64,000 nucleotides of DNA from assembly GCA_039096225.1 (NCBI GenBank), contig JBBPEB010000029.1, positions 310,001 through 374,000 on the forward strand. Direction: 5' to 3'. Below the pieces are notes generated by a model. That model did no database searches, was not told the origin of the DNA, and was given only the letters and a program-made list of their open reading frames with translations. Shown here piece by piece: positions 1-11,607 of the stretch. The stretch's first letter is position 1. Each line of letters starts with the position of its first letter. A program made the position numbers and the translations under genes. The stretch comes from Blastocystis sp. Blastoise (lineage: Eukaryota; Sar; Bigyra; Opalinata; Blastocystidae).

Positions 1-1223
1 ATATTATATAGGGAGCATCCTCTATACTTATTAACCTTATCAATTTGTGTAGGAGATAGTAGTGACTCATTAATAATCTTATTCCATTCTTCTTCGTCAT
101 CTGCTAAAATTAATTGTGGCATAACAATGGATAATGGACTTCCTTTACGGCAGATCTTCTTTAAGATATGAAAAGCACAAGAAAAGGGAATACATTCATT
201 GAATACTTTTGGAATACTGTTTTGTAGGCCTTTATCCATGTCTGAAAAGAATGATATATTATTCGTTGAACAATGTTCCTTCTCTAAAGATCTTTTGAGG
301 TGTATCTGGAAGTTTTGCCACGTTGCAGAACATTCAACTGCATATAGACCAAAAGCTAGCAGCATTAACTTTCTTTCAATTGTAATTGTAACTGCTGTCA
401 ATAAAGTTTGATTGGTTCTCTTCAAATGTGTTCCATCCAAGAAGATTATGGGCTGAGATATCTTTTTATATATATCAATATTTGATTTTAAACTGACGAA
501 GTAGTATAGAAATTCATTTGATTCATTTTGATCATTAGTATTAGTAGGAGTATCTTGTTCTGTACTTGTTTCTCTATTCTCATCGGTCTCTACGTTATTA
601 CTGTGCCCTAATAGAACTTCATCAAATAGATCATCATGAAAATCATCTATATTATTATTATTGGAATTAATAATATTGCTTCTTTCTTTTTCGTAAGTAG
701 TATAATCTAAATAGTCTATTGCATCATATGATGCTATATCCTTATAGTTCATACCTGATGGTAAACATCCATATGCAGTGTAGTTTCCCTTAGAATTGAT
801 TGCTTCTAATATTCCTGGAATAAGGTTAAATTTATTATCTCCTTTGGGACCAATTTTTTCTAGTACGTATCTACAGACTCCTATTGATGTATTCAATCCT
901 TGTGTTTCTAAGTATTTCTTCATTTGAGTTGATGAATCGAAATATTTTGTTAAATTATTTTCCTTAAGATACTCTATTACTGTCTGTGAGGTGATATTCT
1001 TTTTAATTGATTTATTAGATTTATTATAAAATTAATAATTCATTGATGCAGATGAAGTCATTGCTTTAAACTTTTCAATCGTTATTCCATGAATCTCTTC
1101 GTATTCAAATATTACTATTTCGTTATTACTAATCAAACTAGAACTATTAAATGGATTTGTACTATTATTGTTATCGGTGTTGTTGTCGTTTCCATGGTTA
1201 TCATCTTCATTATTTTCAGACAC
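1..1223 (-). pseudogene. Mutator-like (MULE) transposase, partial, with in-frame stop
   Basis: The minus-strand frame is open from 1031 to the left edge and continues outside the window, so the C-terminus is missing. It encodes a MULE transposase core: an IIFLDGTHL motif (first catalytic Asp near 435), a following AFGLY...W stretch, then SDMDKGL (second Asp near 240) and a CAFHI segment, in the usual MULE order. The same frame continues upstream to about 1223 as an Asn/Asp-rich stretch, but a TAA at 1032-1034 interrupts it. Either an intron spans that stop (an acceptor-like TCACAG lies near 967), or the copy is dead, or translation starts downstream of it. An acceptor-like TATATAG near 1240 suggests one more 5' exon that I could not resolve. 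MULE transposases move class II DNA elements by a DDE mechanism. Family assignment is confident; intactness is not. Confidence 0.75.
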
Positions 1224-1368
1224 TTCATGTTGCTCCTTGCTATATATAGAATTATATACAATATTTTTAATATATCTATATATATATCTATATATATTGA
1301 TATATAGGTTTAGAATATATGCTGATATAGGTTTAGTTGAATATTATGTAGGTATAAGAACAGATAAA

Positions 1369-1463
<95 letters not shown>

Positions 1464-1521
1464 TTTAGAATATATATGGATATGGATATAGATATATGTA
1501 GGTATAGGTGTAGTTGAATAT

Positions 1522-1558
<37 letters not shown>

Positions 1559-2134
1559 TTTATTTCATTTTGATTGTTAATAAAATAGTTTATACAGTCT
1601 ATATAGATTATAATGGTGTTGATAAAGATTGTTTTATATACCTTTTGGCAAATATTTTATATCAACCAGATTTTCTTGATTCAACTCAATATATATGTTA
1701 CAATTTCTATTACAAATCTATAAATATGTATATTATTATTAATATAATATAATATAATATAATATAATATAATATAATATAATAGTATATAATAGTATAT
1801 AATATAATATAATATAATATAATATAATATAATATAATATAATATAATATAATATAATATAATATAATAGTATATAATAGTATATAATATAATATAATAG
1901 TATATAATAGTATATAATAGTATATAATAGTATATAATAGTATATAATAGTATATAATAGTATATAATATAATAGTATATAATAGTATATAATAGTATAT
2001 AATAGTATATAATATAATATAATATAATATAATATAATAGTATATAATAGTATATAATATAATAGTATATAATATAATATAATAGTATATAATAGTATAT
2101 AATATAATATAATAGTATATAATATAATATAATA
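1224..2134. repeat. AT microsatellite block: (TA)n and TATAA/TATAG arrays
   Basis: A pure (TA)n run lies at about 1370-1460 and a shorter one at about 1526-1556. From about 1739 to 2133 there is a mixed array of ATAAT and AGTATATAAT units. No coding region is visible; open frames here are low-complexity Tyr/Ile/Leu artefacts. A short stretch at 1580-1735 is less repetitive and could hold a 5' exon of the neighbouring transposase, but I cannot support it. Confidence 0.9.
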
Positions 2135-2171
2135 CAAGCGTTTCACGACTGGCTACGCCAGCCTACGCTTG
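2135..2171. repeat. GC-rich hairpin element
   Basis: An outer 7-bp arm CAAGCGT/ACGCTTG (2135-2141 with 2165-2171) encloses an inner 5-bp arm CTGGC/GCCAG (2149-2153 with 2157-2161) with a 3-nt TAC loop. It sits exactly at the end of the long AT array and is far richer in GC than its surroundings. Short GC-rich hairpins of this kind are best known as mobile double-hairpin or GC-cluster elements in fungal and protist mitochondrial genomes. The function here is unknown. Confidence 0.6.
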
Positions 2172-5156
2172 AATCTAGATAAAAATTAAAAAAATAGTTT
2201 GTAAAAAAAATATCTATTCATTATTTTAAATTAATAGTTCATAATAAATTCAAATTTAATAATAACATTAATGACTATTTCATTAAATAAAAACTAAAAA
2301 TTAAAATATAAATCAAAGATTACACTACATTTCATAACTAAATATGTTTAAATACTTTGAAAACGTTTATTATTGTACATAAAATATAGTTTATAAAACA
2401 AATAAGTTATCATAAAAAAACTCTAAAAGACTTTAACATTTGAAATACACATATCTACTTTTATTAAAATTAATTTTATGCTAATATATACATATATTTA
2501 ATTTATTATTTTAATTTATAAAAAGTAACTTGAATTTCATTTGTTTAAAGTCACAATTACAAAAAATGAGTTCTTTTGAAAGACAAAAAACATTCTTTAA
2601 ACAATAATAGTTTTGTATTTAGTGACAAAAAAACGTATTATACTGTTTTAGAAACAATTAAAATCTTTTTACCCATTCTAACATTCCTATCAAACAGTCA
2701 ACCACATTTAATTAAATTAATTTTTAATATTTTATGTTCTATAATAAGTCTATTTATTATTTTAATAAAAGGTAACTTGAATCTCTTGACTTAACTATTG
2801 TAATTCTAAAAAAATAATTTTTTAAACAACTTAAAATATTTATTTATTGTAGATTTTAATATAAAACAATTTAAAAACACTCTATACATACTTTCTACAA
2901 CCATTTTAAAAAATAGACTCATTTTAACATTTTGGTCAAACACACAACCACCTTTATTTCAAACAATTCTTTTATTATTATAAACATTAAACACTCTAAT
3001 ACTCATTTTTACAAAAAGTGTATTGAATCTCTTCACTTAAGACAGTCAAACAGACAATTCAAAATCATTTTACCCTTTAAATTCATTATAAAGTGATAAT
3101 ATTTTCAGAATTGTCCTAATATGTGGTTCAGGACACATTGAACTACTTTTTACAAAATTATGAGTCAACATGTCCACTTGCTCATTCACTCGTCAAACTT
3201 TTTTTTGACTATTTTTTTGAGATATGCAATACATATAAGGTCTAGTTATCAAATATGTAAAAATTAATTGTCAAATATGAATTTGATTTGTCAACTTTCA
3301 GAAAATTTTTAGAAAAATGATTTTTCAATTTTCAGTTTTTTAACATGTTATACTATTGACTCTACTAAACTCATTTCTTAATTAATTTTAAATATTAAAA
3401 TTTATATTATTAATATGTTTTATTCTCTATATTTATTTGTTATAATTATATAAAATAATTAAATATTGACTGAGAAATTAATGTTATAAAGTATACCCTT
3501 TTTTCAAAAATTAATTTTTTTATGTTTTGCATATATAATTTTTTATCTCAAAAGTTATTTTATATTTTGATATTATTTTTATAAATTTATAAATTATATG
3601 TCATCTAGTTTATAAATAAGTTTTATTTATTTTTTAAAAATTAATATTGATGGAGAAATTGTCAAAATAAACTATAGTATCAAAAATGCTTTCTTCTTTT
3701 TAAACGACTTATTTCACTAATTAAAGACAATTAAAAACAAATTTATTTATTTAAAGCATATTTATGACATTTACAACTCATAATGACTCATAACTAACTT
3801 TTTAGAACAAACATTGTCAATATCAGTTCAACATGTTGTCTTAAAATTTTCAAATAAGTCACACAAAGTGTCTATGAGTGATTCTAAACACGAATTGAAA
3901 CGTTTTAATAGTTTATTGAGTTAACATTGTCTGGTGATCTGTTGTCAAAGTCCTTTAAAAACAAAATAAAATTCTAAAATATGTTTATTTTGATATATAG
4001 TTTTTAAATATAAAGTCTAATGTCAAATAAAATTGCTAATGATGAAATTATTGACAACAAACAAATAAAAAATTTTTGAGAAAAATTTCGAACGTCATTT
4101 TTTTATTGAGTTCAACTATTGTCTCCTATGACTTCATTTTTTAATATTTTGAAAAAATGACAAAAACGGATGACATTTAGGTCGTCCTATATCTAAATAA
4201 GCTTTAACTTTATTATTTTATAAAATATTGACTGAGATCTAGTGATCACAAAATATACCCTTTTTAGAAATTTTTCATTTTTATGTTTTTCATATAAATG
4301 TATGTTTCTCAGTCAATATTCAATATTAAGTAAAAATATAAAAAACGGATGACATTTATGTTGTCTAGTTTACAAATATGTTTTTACTTGTATTATATGT
4401 TGAATATTGACTGAGATCTGATGATCACAAAATTGGGTATCAAAGAAGAAAAATTTTTAAAAGCAAATATTTCTCTTTTAAAAAGTATATGACAAATATA
4501 AAACATATTCATGACGGATATAGAGTTAAATAAATACATTAAAGCTCAAATAAGTTTATAAAGAAGGAATGTGTTGGATATCAGTTTGTCTTTTGTCGTT
4601 ATTTAAAGGAATTATTGCTATTTCAGAGTAGTCAAAGTCATTTACATTACGAATGTAATCATTTTAGAGTTAAAAGTTAGTAATGTGTGTATTGATATGT
4701 TGTCAAGTTGTAAATATAAACAAATTTACCCGTCAAAACTATTTATACGACCAACCCGTCAATAAAAGTCAATTTTATAAAAATAAATATAGAGTATGTG
4801 AGTAGATATAGGAAAAATAAGAAAACAATAAAAAATGAAAAACGAAAAATAAGTGTTTTTATAAAAATGAAAAATATTGGATAAAATAAAAATAATCCAA
4901 TAATTTTGGTTAAAATTTTGTGCGAAAATGGTTTTTTGCGATTTTTAGCCAGAAATTTAGAGTTTTTGAAAATTTTCTTTAACAGTCATTTTCAGAATTG
5001 TGTTCTGGATTTTATAATGTTATTTTTATTTTATAAAAGTTAATAACAAAGTCAATAAAGGTGAAAGTGTGTGAGACACCGTACTTTTGGGCTGCTAAAT
5101 TAAGGATATTAATAATAGTATATAATATAATATAATATAATATATAGAAAAAAGTT
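2172..5156. other. AT-rich gene-free region with diverged repeats
   Basis: No supported gene. It contains diverged copies of a motif resembling TTGAATCTCTTnACTTAA (near 2775 and 3020) that recurs at 7.6-8.8 kb. A second motif, AATATTGACTGAGA..., occurs near 3463, 4227 and 4403; the last two copies share an extended ATCTnnTGATCACAAAAT block. These look like decayed dispersed or tandem repeats. Confidence 0.5.
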
Positions 5157-5561
5157 TTAATTTATGTATACTTCATAGTTGTGTAACCGGTACTTTATCA
5201 GCTTAAATCCTTGAATATCTGATCCTAGATAGTGTAAATAGAAGGGACATTGTGTGTTTGAACATATAATGTCAATAACCTTTTTATTTGATCTTTTTGT
5301 TTTATAACTATATCCTATCTTTTGCATTTTCAAATTAATATCTTTTAAAAGCTCTTGTTTTGTTTTGTAAATCAACTGAATTGAATAAATATTATCTTTT
5401 TCAAAAGCAATCATTGCCTCTTGACTAACCATTTCATCGTAATTAATAAAAAGAATATCCTTATTACTCTGTTGAGACTGATTTAAAACCTATATGTACA
5501 TGATCAACAAATAAAATATGATTATTATGTAATTAATGAATACCTCTTCGTTGTCTGACAT
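5157..5561 (-). CDS. Short protein with MULE-type (FLYWCH/WRKY-GCM1-like) zinc finger
   Basis: Two exons: 5544-5561 (MSDNEE) and 5157-5489, joined across a 54-bp GT...AG intron (5490-5543), giving 116 residues. Both frames agree exactly, which supports the model. The second half resembles the N-terminal DNA-binding finger of MULE transposases: a Lys-rich helix-like segment, then ICSNTQCPFYL with a C-x4-C pair and a distal RLHNYE. The usual second distal ligand (HNH or H-x-C) is replaced by Tyr, so metal binding may be weakened. The protein stops right after the finger and no transposase core follows. It is either a truncated MULE or a domesticated or stand-alone DNA-binding protein. Start chosen at the only ATG that feeds a proper intron. 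Confidence 0.6.
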
Positions 5562-6437
5562 TATAGATTACAGTTGTAATTCAAAATCCAGAAACGTCTA
5601 CAGTTTTTAAAATGTTTTCTTAAAAAAAGAAATACTGGTTTTGATCATTTTTTAAGCAGTATAGCTTTTATTATTAATGCAATAAATGATTAACTAGTAT
5701 ATTCTATATCTTTTATTGACATTCTATCATAAATAATACATATAATAATTTTCTGACGACTAATTAATAATCAATTTTTTATATTTAAAACTAAATATGC
5801 TTTTTACATGTTAAATTACTTAAATAACGAGATTCTAAATAATTTTAAGTCAACATAAACAAAAATTAATACTTACCAATTTGGTATGTGTAATACAAAA
5901 AGGTTATTTTCATTTACATCACACTAACACATCAATAATCAGCTGAGTACGTGTAAGAATGTATTCTGTTATAAAATTCAGGGTGGAAATCTAGAATTAT
6001 TGCAAATTTGATTGCAACATTCCAATTGCTTTGAGATATGTTTGCGGCTTTTTTAAAAAGAATGAGCTACCAAACCAAAACATACAAATTATTACCCAAT
6101 ATTGGATAAAAGTAACTTTTATTTAAAAAATTTTTAACAATTTTTGTGGTAAAAATATTTTTATTCTAAAAATAAAAATGAAAAAATTATTATCCAATGA
6201 ATGACTGTATATCAATTATTAACACATGTTTATTGATCTAAAAGCGATTAATATGAAATAATCAGAATTTTAAGCAAAATAAAGCTCAAAATGTGACAAT
6301 TTCAACATATTTATGTAAAAAATTGATATTTTCCATCGTTTCGAAGATTATTTTGACATTTTCAAAATCTCTAACAAAATATTGATATTCTCAGCAGTAT
6401 CTCTTGATGCTATTCGTATACACAAAACTAGGGTCAC
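5562..6437. other. AT-rich intergenic DNA, nothing recognised
   Basis: No gene, RNA or clear repeat is visible. The first part would be the 5' flank of the minus-strand finger protein. The last part leads into the GC-rich hairpin. Confidence 0.5.
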
Positions 6438-6474
6438 GCCGCAGGTCCGGGGCCTAACGGCACCGGACCGCGGC
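6438..6474. repeat. Strong GC-rich hairpin element
   Basis: The arms GCCGC (6438-6442) and GGTCCGG (6444-6450) pair with CCGGACC (6463-6469) and GCGGC (6470-6474), with a single bulged A at 6443. An inner GCC-TAAC-GGC stem closes the loop (6452-6461). That gives about 15 paired bases, nearly all G-C, within a region of roughly 85% AT. It sits some 50 bp before a long TATATTA array, mirroring the smaller hairpin at 2135-2171, which also abuts an AT array. Resembles mitochondrial GC-cluster/double-hairpin elements; origin and function are inferred only. Confidence 0.65.
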
Positions 6475-6529
6475 TGCATAAAATAATAACAGTTTGGCTT
6501 TTATTTTCTTTTTTTTCATTATTATATAT

Positions 6530-7006
6530 TATCTATTATATATTATTATTTATTATTCATTATCTATTATATATTATATATTATATATTATTATCTATTA
6601 TCTATTATATATTATATATTATATATTATATATTATATATTATATATTATATATTATATATTATATATTATATATTATATATTATATATTATATATTATA
6701 TATTATATATTATATATTATATATTATATATTATATATTATATATTATATATTATATATTATATATTATATATTATATATTATATATTATATATTATATA
6801 TTATATATTATATATTATATATTATATATTATATATTATATATTATATATTATATATTATATATTATATATTATATATTATATATTATATATTATATATT
6901 ATATATTATATATTATATATTATATATTATATATTATATATTATATATTATATATTATATATTATATATTATATATTATATATTATATATTATATATTAT
7001 ATATTA
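6530..7006. repeat. TATATTA 7-bp tandem array
   Basis: Irregular ATTATT/CTATTATAT units from 6530 resolve at about 6607 into a near-perfect 7-bp TATATTA array running to about 7006, close to 57 copies. Translation gives only a monotonous Tyr-Ile-Leu artefact. Confidence 0.95.
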
Positions 7007-7019
7007 CTTTAATAACGCT

Positions 7020-7087
7020 TCTTATACTCTATATGGAGAGTCACAATCATTTATTGATTGTAATCAGGTTCAATTCCTGATATAAGA
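7020..7087 (+). tRNA. tRNA-like cloverleaf (atypical, possible pseudogene or mitochondrial-derived)
   Basis: A 7-bp acceptor stem TCTTATA/TATAAGA (7020-7026 with 7081-7087), a D-arm CTCT-ATATGG-AGAG (7027-7040), an anticodon arm CAATC-ATTTATT-GATTG (7044-7060) and a T-arm TCAGG-TTCAATT-CCTGA (7064-7080) fold without mismatches. The T-loop is canonical. Against a standard nuclear tRNA: no bases between acceptor and D-stem, a 3-nt variable loop, A32 and T37 in the anticodon loop. The nominal anticodon would be TTA, which pairs with the stop codon TAA. These traits fit a mitochondrial-type or degenerate tRNA better than a working suppressor. Confidence 0.4.
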
Positions 7088-7549
7088 ATTAAATAAATTC
7101 TTTAAATGATATCAAAAAAACTAAAAACAATACTTGAAAGAAAATTAAAAAACTATTTTGAATCATTATACATATTATTTATTATTTTTAAAATATATTT
7201 TGTATTTATTAATAATTAAACAACTGTTTTAAACATTTTGTGAGTTTTTAAAGTCAATAACTTTAGAAATGAGTCACAATGTGAAGAACTCTGAAGTATT
7301 TTTAATTCATAAAATTTATTTAAATAAACGTAATATAATGATTTAAACTCATTTTCATACTTTTTAAAAGAATTAGAAAGCTTTAATCATAACAAAGTCA
7401 GCATTCATTCTAACTTTGACTAATAAAACATGGTTTAAAAAGTTAATATTTCTTCAGTTGTCTCAAATACTTATTTTAATCATAAATGACTCGAAAAAGT
7501 GACTTTTAAATAGACTTTACCCATTCAAGATCCACTGTATCAAAACAGT

Positions 7550-8950
7550 TTCCTTCAGTCTTTTGATATAGTATAGAGTTTATTATACTATTTATTGAAT
7601 AAAAGTAAATGTTTTGAATCTCTGTCTTAAAGACCCTTTTTGACACATTATGAAAAGTTGACACACTTAAACTCATTTTTATAAGCTAATATTTACATAC
7701 TATACTCAGTATAGTGTTAGCTACACATTGGTCATCACTTTAAAACATTTTATAAACCTTTTGCATTTGCTCATTTACTTTGACCAAAATATTTTCGTCC
7801 CTCCTTTTGACATAATATAGACTGTGTGGTCTAGTTATATGAAAGTGAGGGGGAATTTTGAATCTCGTCCTCTAAGTCAATCATTTTCACATTTTTTAAA
7901 ATTTATACCCCTAAACTTGATATTTTGACTCAACTTTTCTACAGTGTTCCAAAAACACGATTTTGGATAAACTGAGTGAAAAATATTTTTTCAATAACTC
8001 TCACAACCCTTCACACATGCAGTCTCTAAAAATAGATTTTGCTATATTTTTGATATGTTGTAGAGTGTCTCTTAGTGTATACTGAACAATATCTCGTTTC
8101 TTAAAACTCTCATTTTATGACTCACTCTAAACATATTTTTACTAATTGAAAGGCTTAAACATATTTTTAAAAGCTAATATTTTCATAGTAGACTTTATAT
8201 GACTCTATAAACACATTAGTCATCACTTTAGACTTTTTAAGGACACTTTACTATTTGGTCATATACACTTTGATCAACATATTTTCGTCCCTTATTTTAA
8301 CATAATATAGATCATACACTCTAGTTTAATGCATAAAAGCTCTTATTTTGAATCTCGTCCTCTAAGTCACTCATTTTTACATTTTTTGAAATTTAATACC
8401 CTTAGAGTTGTTTTTTTGGCTCAATTTTTTTATAGTGCACGAAATTCACGATTTAACATAAACTGAAGTAAAAATAAATTTTAAATAATAGTCACAACCC
8501 TTCACACATCCACTCTCTAAAAATAGATTTTGCTATATTTTTGATATGTTGTAGAGCTACTACAGCTGTACACTAATTAATATCTCTAAATTTTTTATTC
8601 AAAGTCTAAGACTATGTTTTATACATTCTTTTAAATTTGACAACCTTAAACTATTTATTTAAAGCTATTATTCATAAAATAGACTTAATACATGATTCTA
8701 AACACATATGCAAACCCTTTTTCTTTTTAAGACACATTTTGTCATTTGCCGATACACTTTGACCTTCATAATTTTGACTCTCCTTTTAATATAGTATAGA
8801 GTATTATCTCTAGTTTATTAAATAAAAGTCATTATATTGAATCTCTCACTCTAAGACCACTTAATTCACACTTTTCAAAATTGTGACACTCAAACTCGTT
8901 ATTTTAAGACTTTGTTTTAACTATAGTAGTTTAATGACCTATTGATTACT
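7550..8950. repeat. Degenerate tandem repeat, period about 489 bp
   Basis: The block beginning CGTCCC...AACATAATATAGA near 7797 reappears near 8286, with long matching stretches that include TTTTGAATCTCGTCCTCTAA, CACAACCCTTCACACAT and TAGATTTTGCTATATTTTTG. A more diverged third unit starts near 8772 and a partial unit near 7555. No coding potential. Related fragments at 2.5-3.1 kb suggest a wider repeat family. Confidence 0.75.
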
Positions 8951-9517
8951 ATGATACAATATTAGTCCATTATAAGAAGATCGATGAAAATATCGATCAC
9001 TCAAAAATCGTCCTCAGGAGCTGAAAATTGGTACACCTAGGTTTTTTGACCTCCTGAATCAGAATATGATGTCAAATTAAGAATCTAAATTTGACCGTTA
9101 AGGCCTCACGTGTTCAATATGAAAAAGTATTAAAAAATAGATAAATATAAAGAATAAACACGGATAACGTATATTGTGGGATTGATAAAAAATCAAGTTT
9201 ACCCCATGTTTATTTTCCAATTGTCTGGTCAACAATTTTTATCGGGGTCACCCCAAAGAGCCAATCAAAAACGACTCAAAAATCATGTTTTCTGTTTTTT
9301 TATTAATAACTTTTTAATTATTAATAATATCGCTTAACCAAATATACGGTGCACAACTACACGTTATATCGTATTGAACTGTGTCTCAACCAAAAGCTAA
9401 CTCCCCGTAAGTTTAGAGGAGTTGCGGCGACAAACTATAGTATACATTAGCCAATCAAATGCATTTTCCAAAAACTGACCAATGGGAATTTTTTTGCCTA
9501 TTCTCATATATATAGTA
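8951..9517. promoter_or_regulatory. 5' flank of the LRR gene with CCAAT motifs
   Basis: Less AT-extreme than its surroundings. CCAATCA occurs at 9261-9267 and 9451-9457, and CCAAT at about 9479, within 260 bp of the inferred start codon. Similar CCAAT motifs lie upstream of other genes in this window, so this is a plausible NF-Y-type promoter. Inference from motif position only. Confidence 0.35.
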
Positions 9518-11607
9518 ATGATATATTATTATTCCAAAAAGAAAACAATTTCTTTTTTAGATAATATTGTTTATACTCATTCAATTCATATTGATATAAA
9601 TGGTATATATATTAATGTATTCTATATTTATAAATTCATGGCATTAAAATAATCTAAATAATTTATTATATTTTACTATTTGCTATATAGATGAATTTTT
9701 TTATTATTTTCCACATTTAAAAGAATTATTAGAGAAGAGTCTAATTTCCTTTGATAAACTTTATAGTATATAATATTTATTATAATTTTTTTTTAATATA
9801 TATTATCTACATATTATATAACTTATATATTATAAAGTTAATACTACAAATTTTGAAAATATCAAAACTTTGAATTCTTTTGAAAATTATAAACAGAATA
9901 TAAGCGCGATATCTTTGGAATTTTATAGTATTCATTTTATTCAATAAATATATAGTTGATATATAATTATAATACAAGTATTTATTAATATATCGATAAT
10001 ATAGTTCATGATGATGATGATGATGATAATGATGATGATGATGATAATGATGATAATGATGATAATGATGATGATAATGATGATGATGATAATGATGATG
10101 ATGATAATGATGATGATAATGATGATGATAATGATGATGATAATAAAAATGAAATTAATATTAGAAATACATTAGAAAGATTCTTAAAGTTTAATGCAAT
10201 AAAAAATTTAAATAAGTTAATCGTTTCAAGTATATTCTATGTAGATATTACTATCATTCTTTATATAATATATATAGTTGATGAAAATATAAGTATAGAA
10301 CGTTTAGAATGGATATCAACTCTCTTTAATGAAAATGAGTTTAATACTATTCATATACTAAACATTATTTGTATATTATATTATTAATGCATTTAAAAAC
10401 ATAAATATAGTATATTATGTCAAAAAAAACTCATCATCTGAATATTTATCTATATATGAGAATATAATGGATAAATTAATTCCTAAAGCTTCTAATGTTA
10501 CAATATGTGGTAATTATTTATATATATAATTATTATGTATTATGATAATTGATTTAATAATTTTAACTATTCTTATTAGATTGTACTATGACTTTTATAA
10601 ATCGATTAATTCGCAAAGGTTGTTTCCATAATACAACTCACTTAGATCTACGTATATATATATATTAAATATATATAATGTTTTAATCATAGTATATTAT
10701 ATATTTCATCCTGATATTTTTTTTTATACGAATATTAATTTAGATATTGCTAATATACTGGATGATAACTTTTGTGAAATATATACTACAACAAATTTCC
10801 CTAAATTAGAATTTATCGAGCTTTGTATTTATGAATAATAATATATATTGTTATTTATCATAGTTATTAATATATACATTTTTATTATCTAATAATTATT
10901 TTTTTATATTATATATTTATAGCTCACTGTAGTGATATAAATTGTTGGATTGTTTTTTTTTAAAAAACTTTTAAAATATATTAATAATAGTGACTTTCCA
11001 TCTTCAACTAGTTTTCAATTACATTGTATATTAGTAATAGTATTCTTATTCATATTCATAATAATTATAATTCAATAGTTACGAATTGTTGGAAAGATAA
11101 TTATATTTATAATCATAATACTTCTATTTTTCGATGTAAATATGATACTCATTCATTTATAGATACAATTATTGGTACACAGAGTATATATATATGTCTT
11201 AAAAATGTATTATATATTTATATATAGATATACAATTAAGTAAATATGAAATAGAAACATTATTTGATTGTATAAATGAAAATAAAGCTCAAAGCATAAG
11301 AAGTTTAAGATTATGTATATATATATATATATATGCTTTTAATTATTAATATAATATTTCATTCTTAAAGATATTTATGATGATACACAATTATCAAAAC
11401 TTATCGAATGTATTATTAATGGAAAAATTCCAAAACTAAAAGAGTTTACTTTTTTTACTGGTATATTTATAATTATGTATATCAATACTATATAATATAG
11501 ATGAAAAAATTTCATCTCAACAAAAAACTATATGTAAACAACAAGTGAATAACTCGTCATTTATTAAGGAAAATCATATATATTATACATTCAAAAGAAT
11601 ATGGTAA
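9518..11607 (+). CDS. Leucine-rich-repeat (RNase-inhibitor-like) protein, 13 exons, one frame slip
   Basis: Exons: 9518-9602, 9691-9765, 9838-9927, 10005-10229, 10278-10370, 10411-10509, 10580-10651, 10693-10824, 10923-11025, 11079-11183, 11228-11314, 11371-11460, 11501-11607. Every intron is GT...AG and phase 1, and internal exons are multiples of three except exon 9 (103 nt). There a run of nine T (10953-10961) shifts the frame; eight T would keep it open, so it is a homopolymer error or a real lesion. The product would be about 453 residues. Several exons encode one repeat with the pattern LxxxxIxxLxxxIxxxxxxxLxxLxL (e.g. LSKYEIETLFDCINENK), like RNase-inhibitor LRRs. Exon 4 encodes a 45-residue Asp/Asn run from GAT/AAT codons. 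LRRs normally bind proteins; no partner is predictable. No signal peptide or membrane segment seen. Confidence 0.65.
10009..10143 (+). repeat. Coding GAT/AAT trinucleotide repeat
   Basis: A GAT array interrupted by AAT inside exon 4 of the LRR gene, encoding runs of Asp broken by single Asn. The reading frame is kept throughout, so length changes would alter only the acidic linker. Confidence 0.9.

Noticed and set aside
1739-2146. 135-codon minus-strand ORF
   Set aside because: Translation of the TATAA array; low complexity only.
6494-7012. 172-codon plus-strand ORF across the TATATTA array
   Set aside because: Pure repeat translation (Tyr-Ile-Leu); no composition or homology of a protein.
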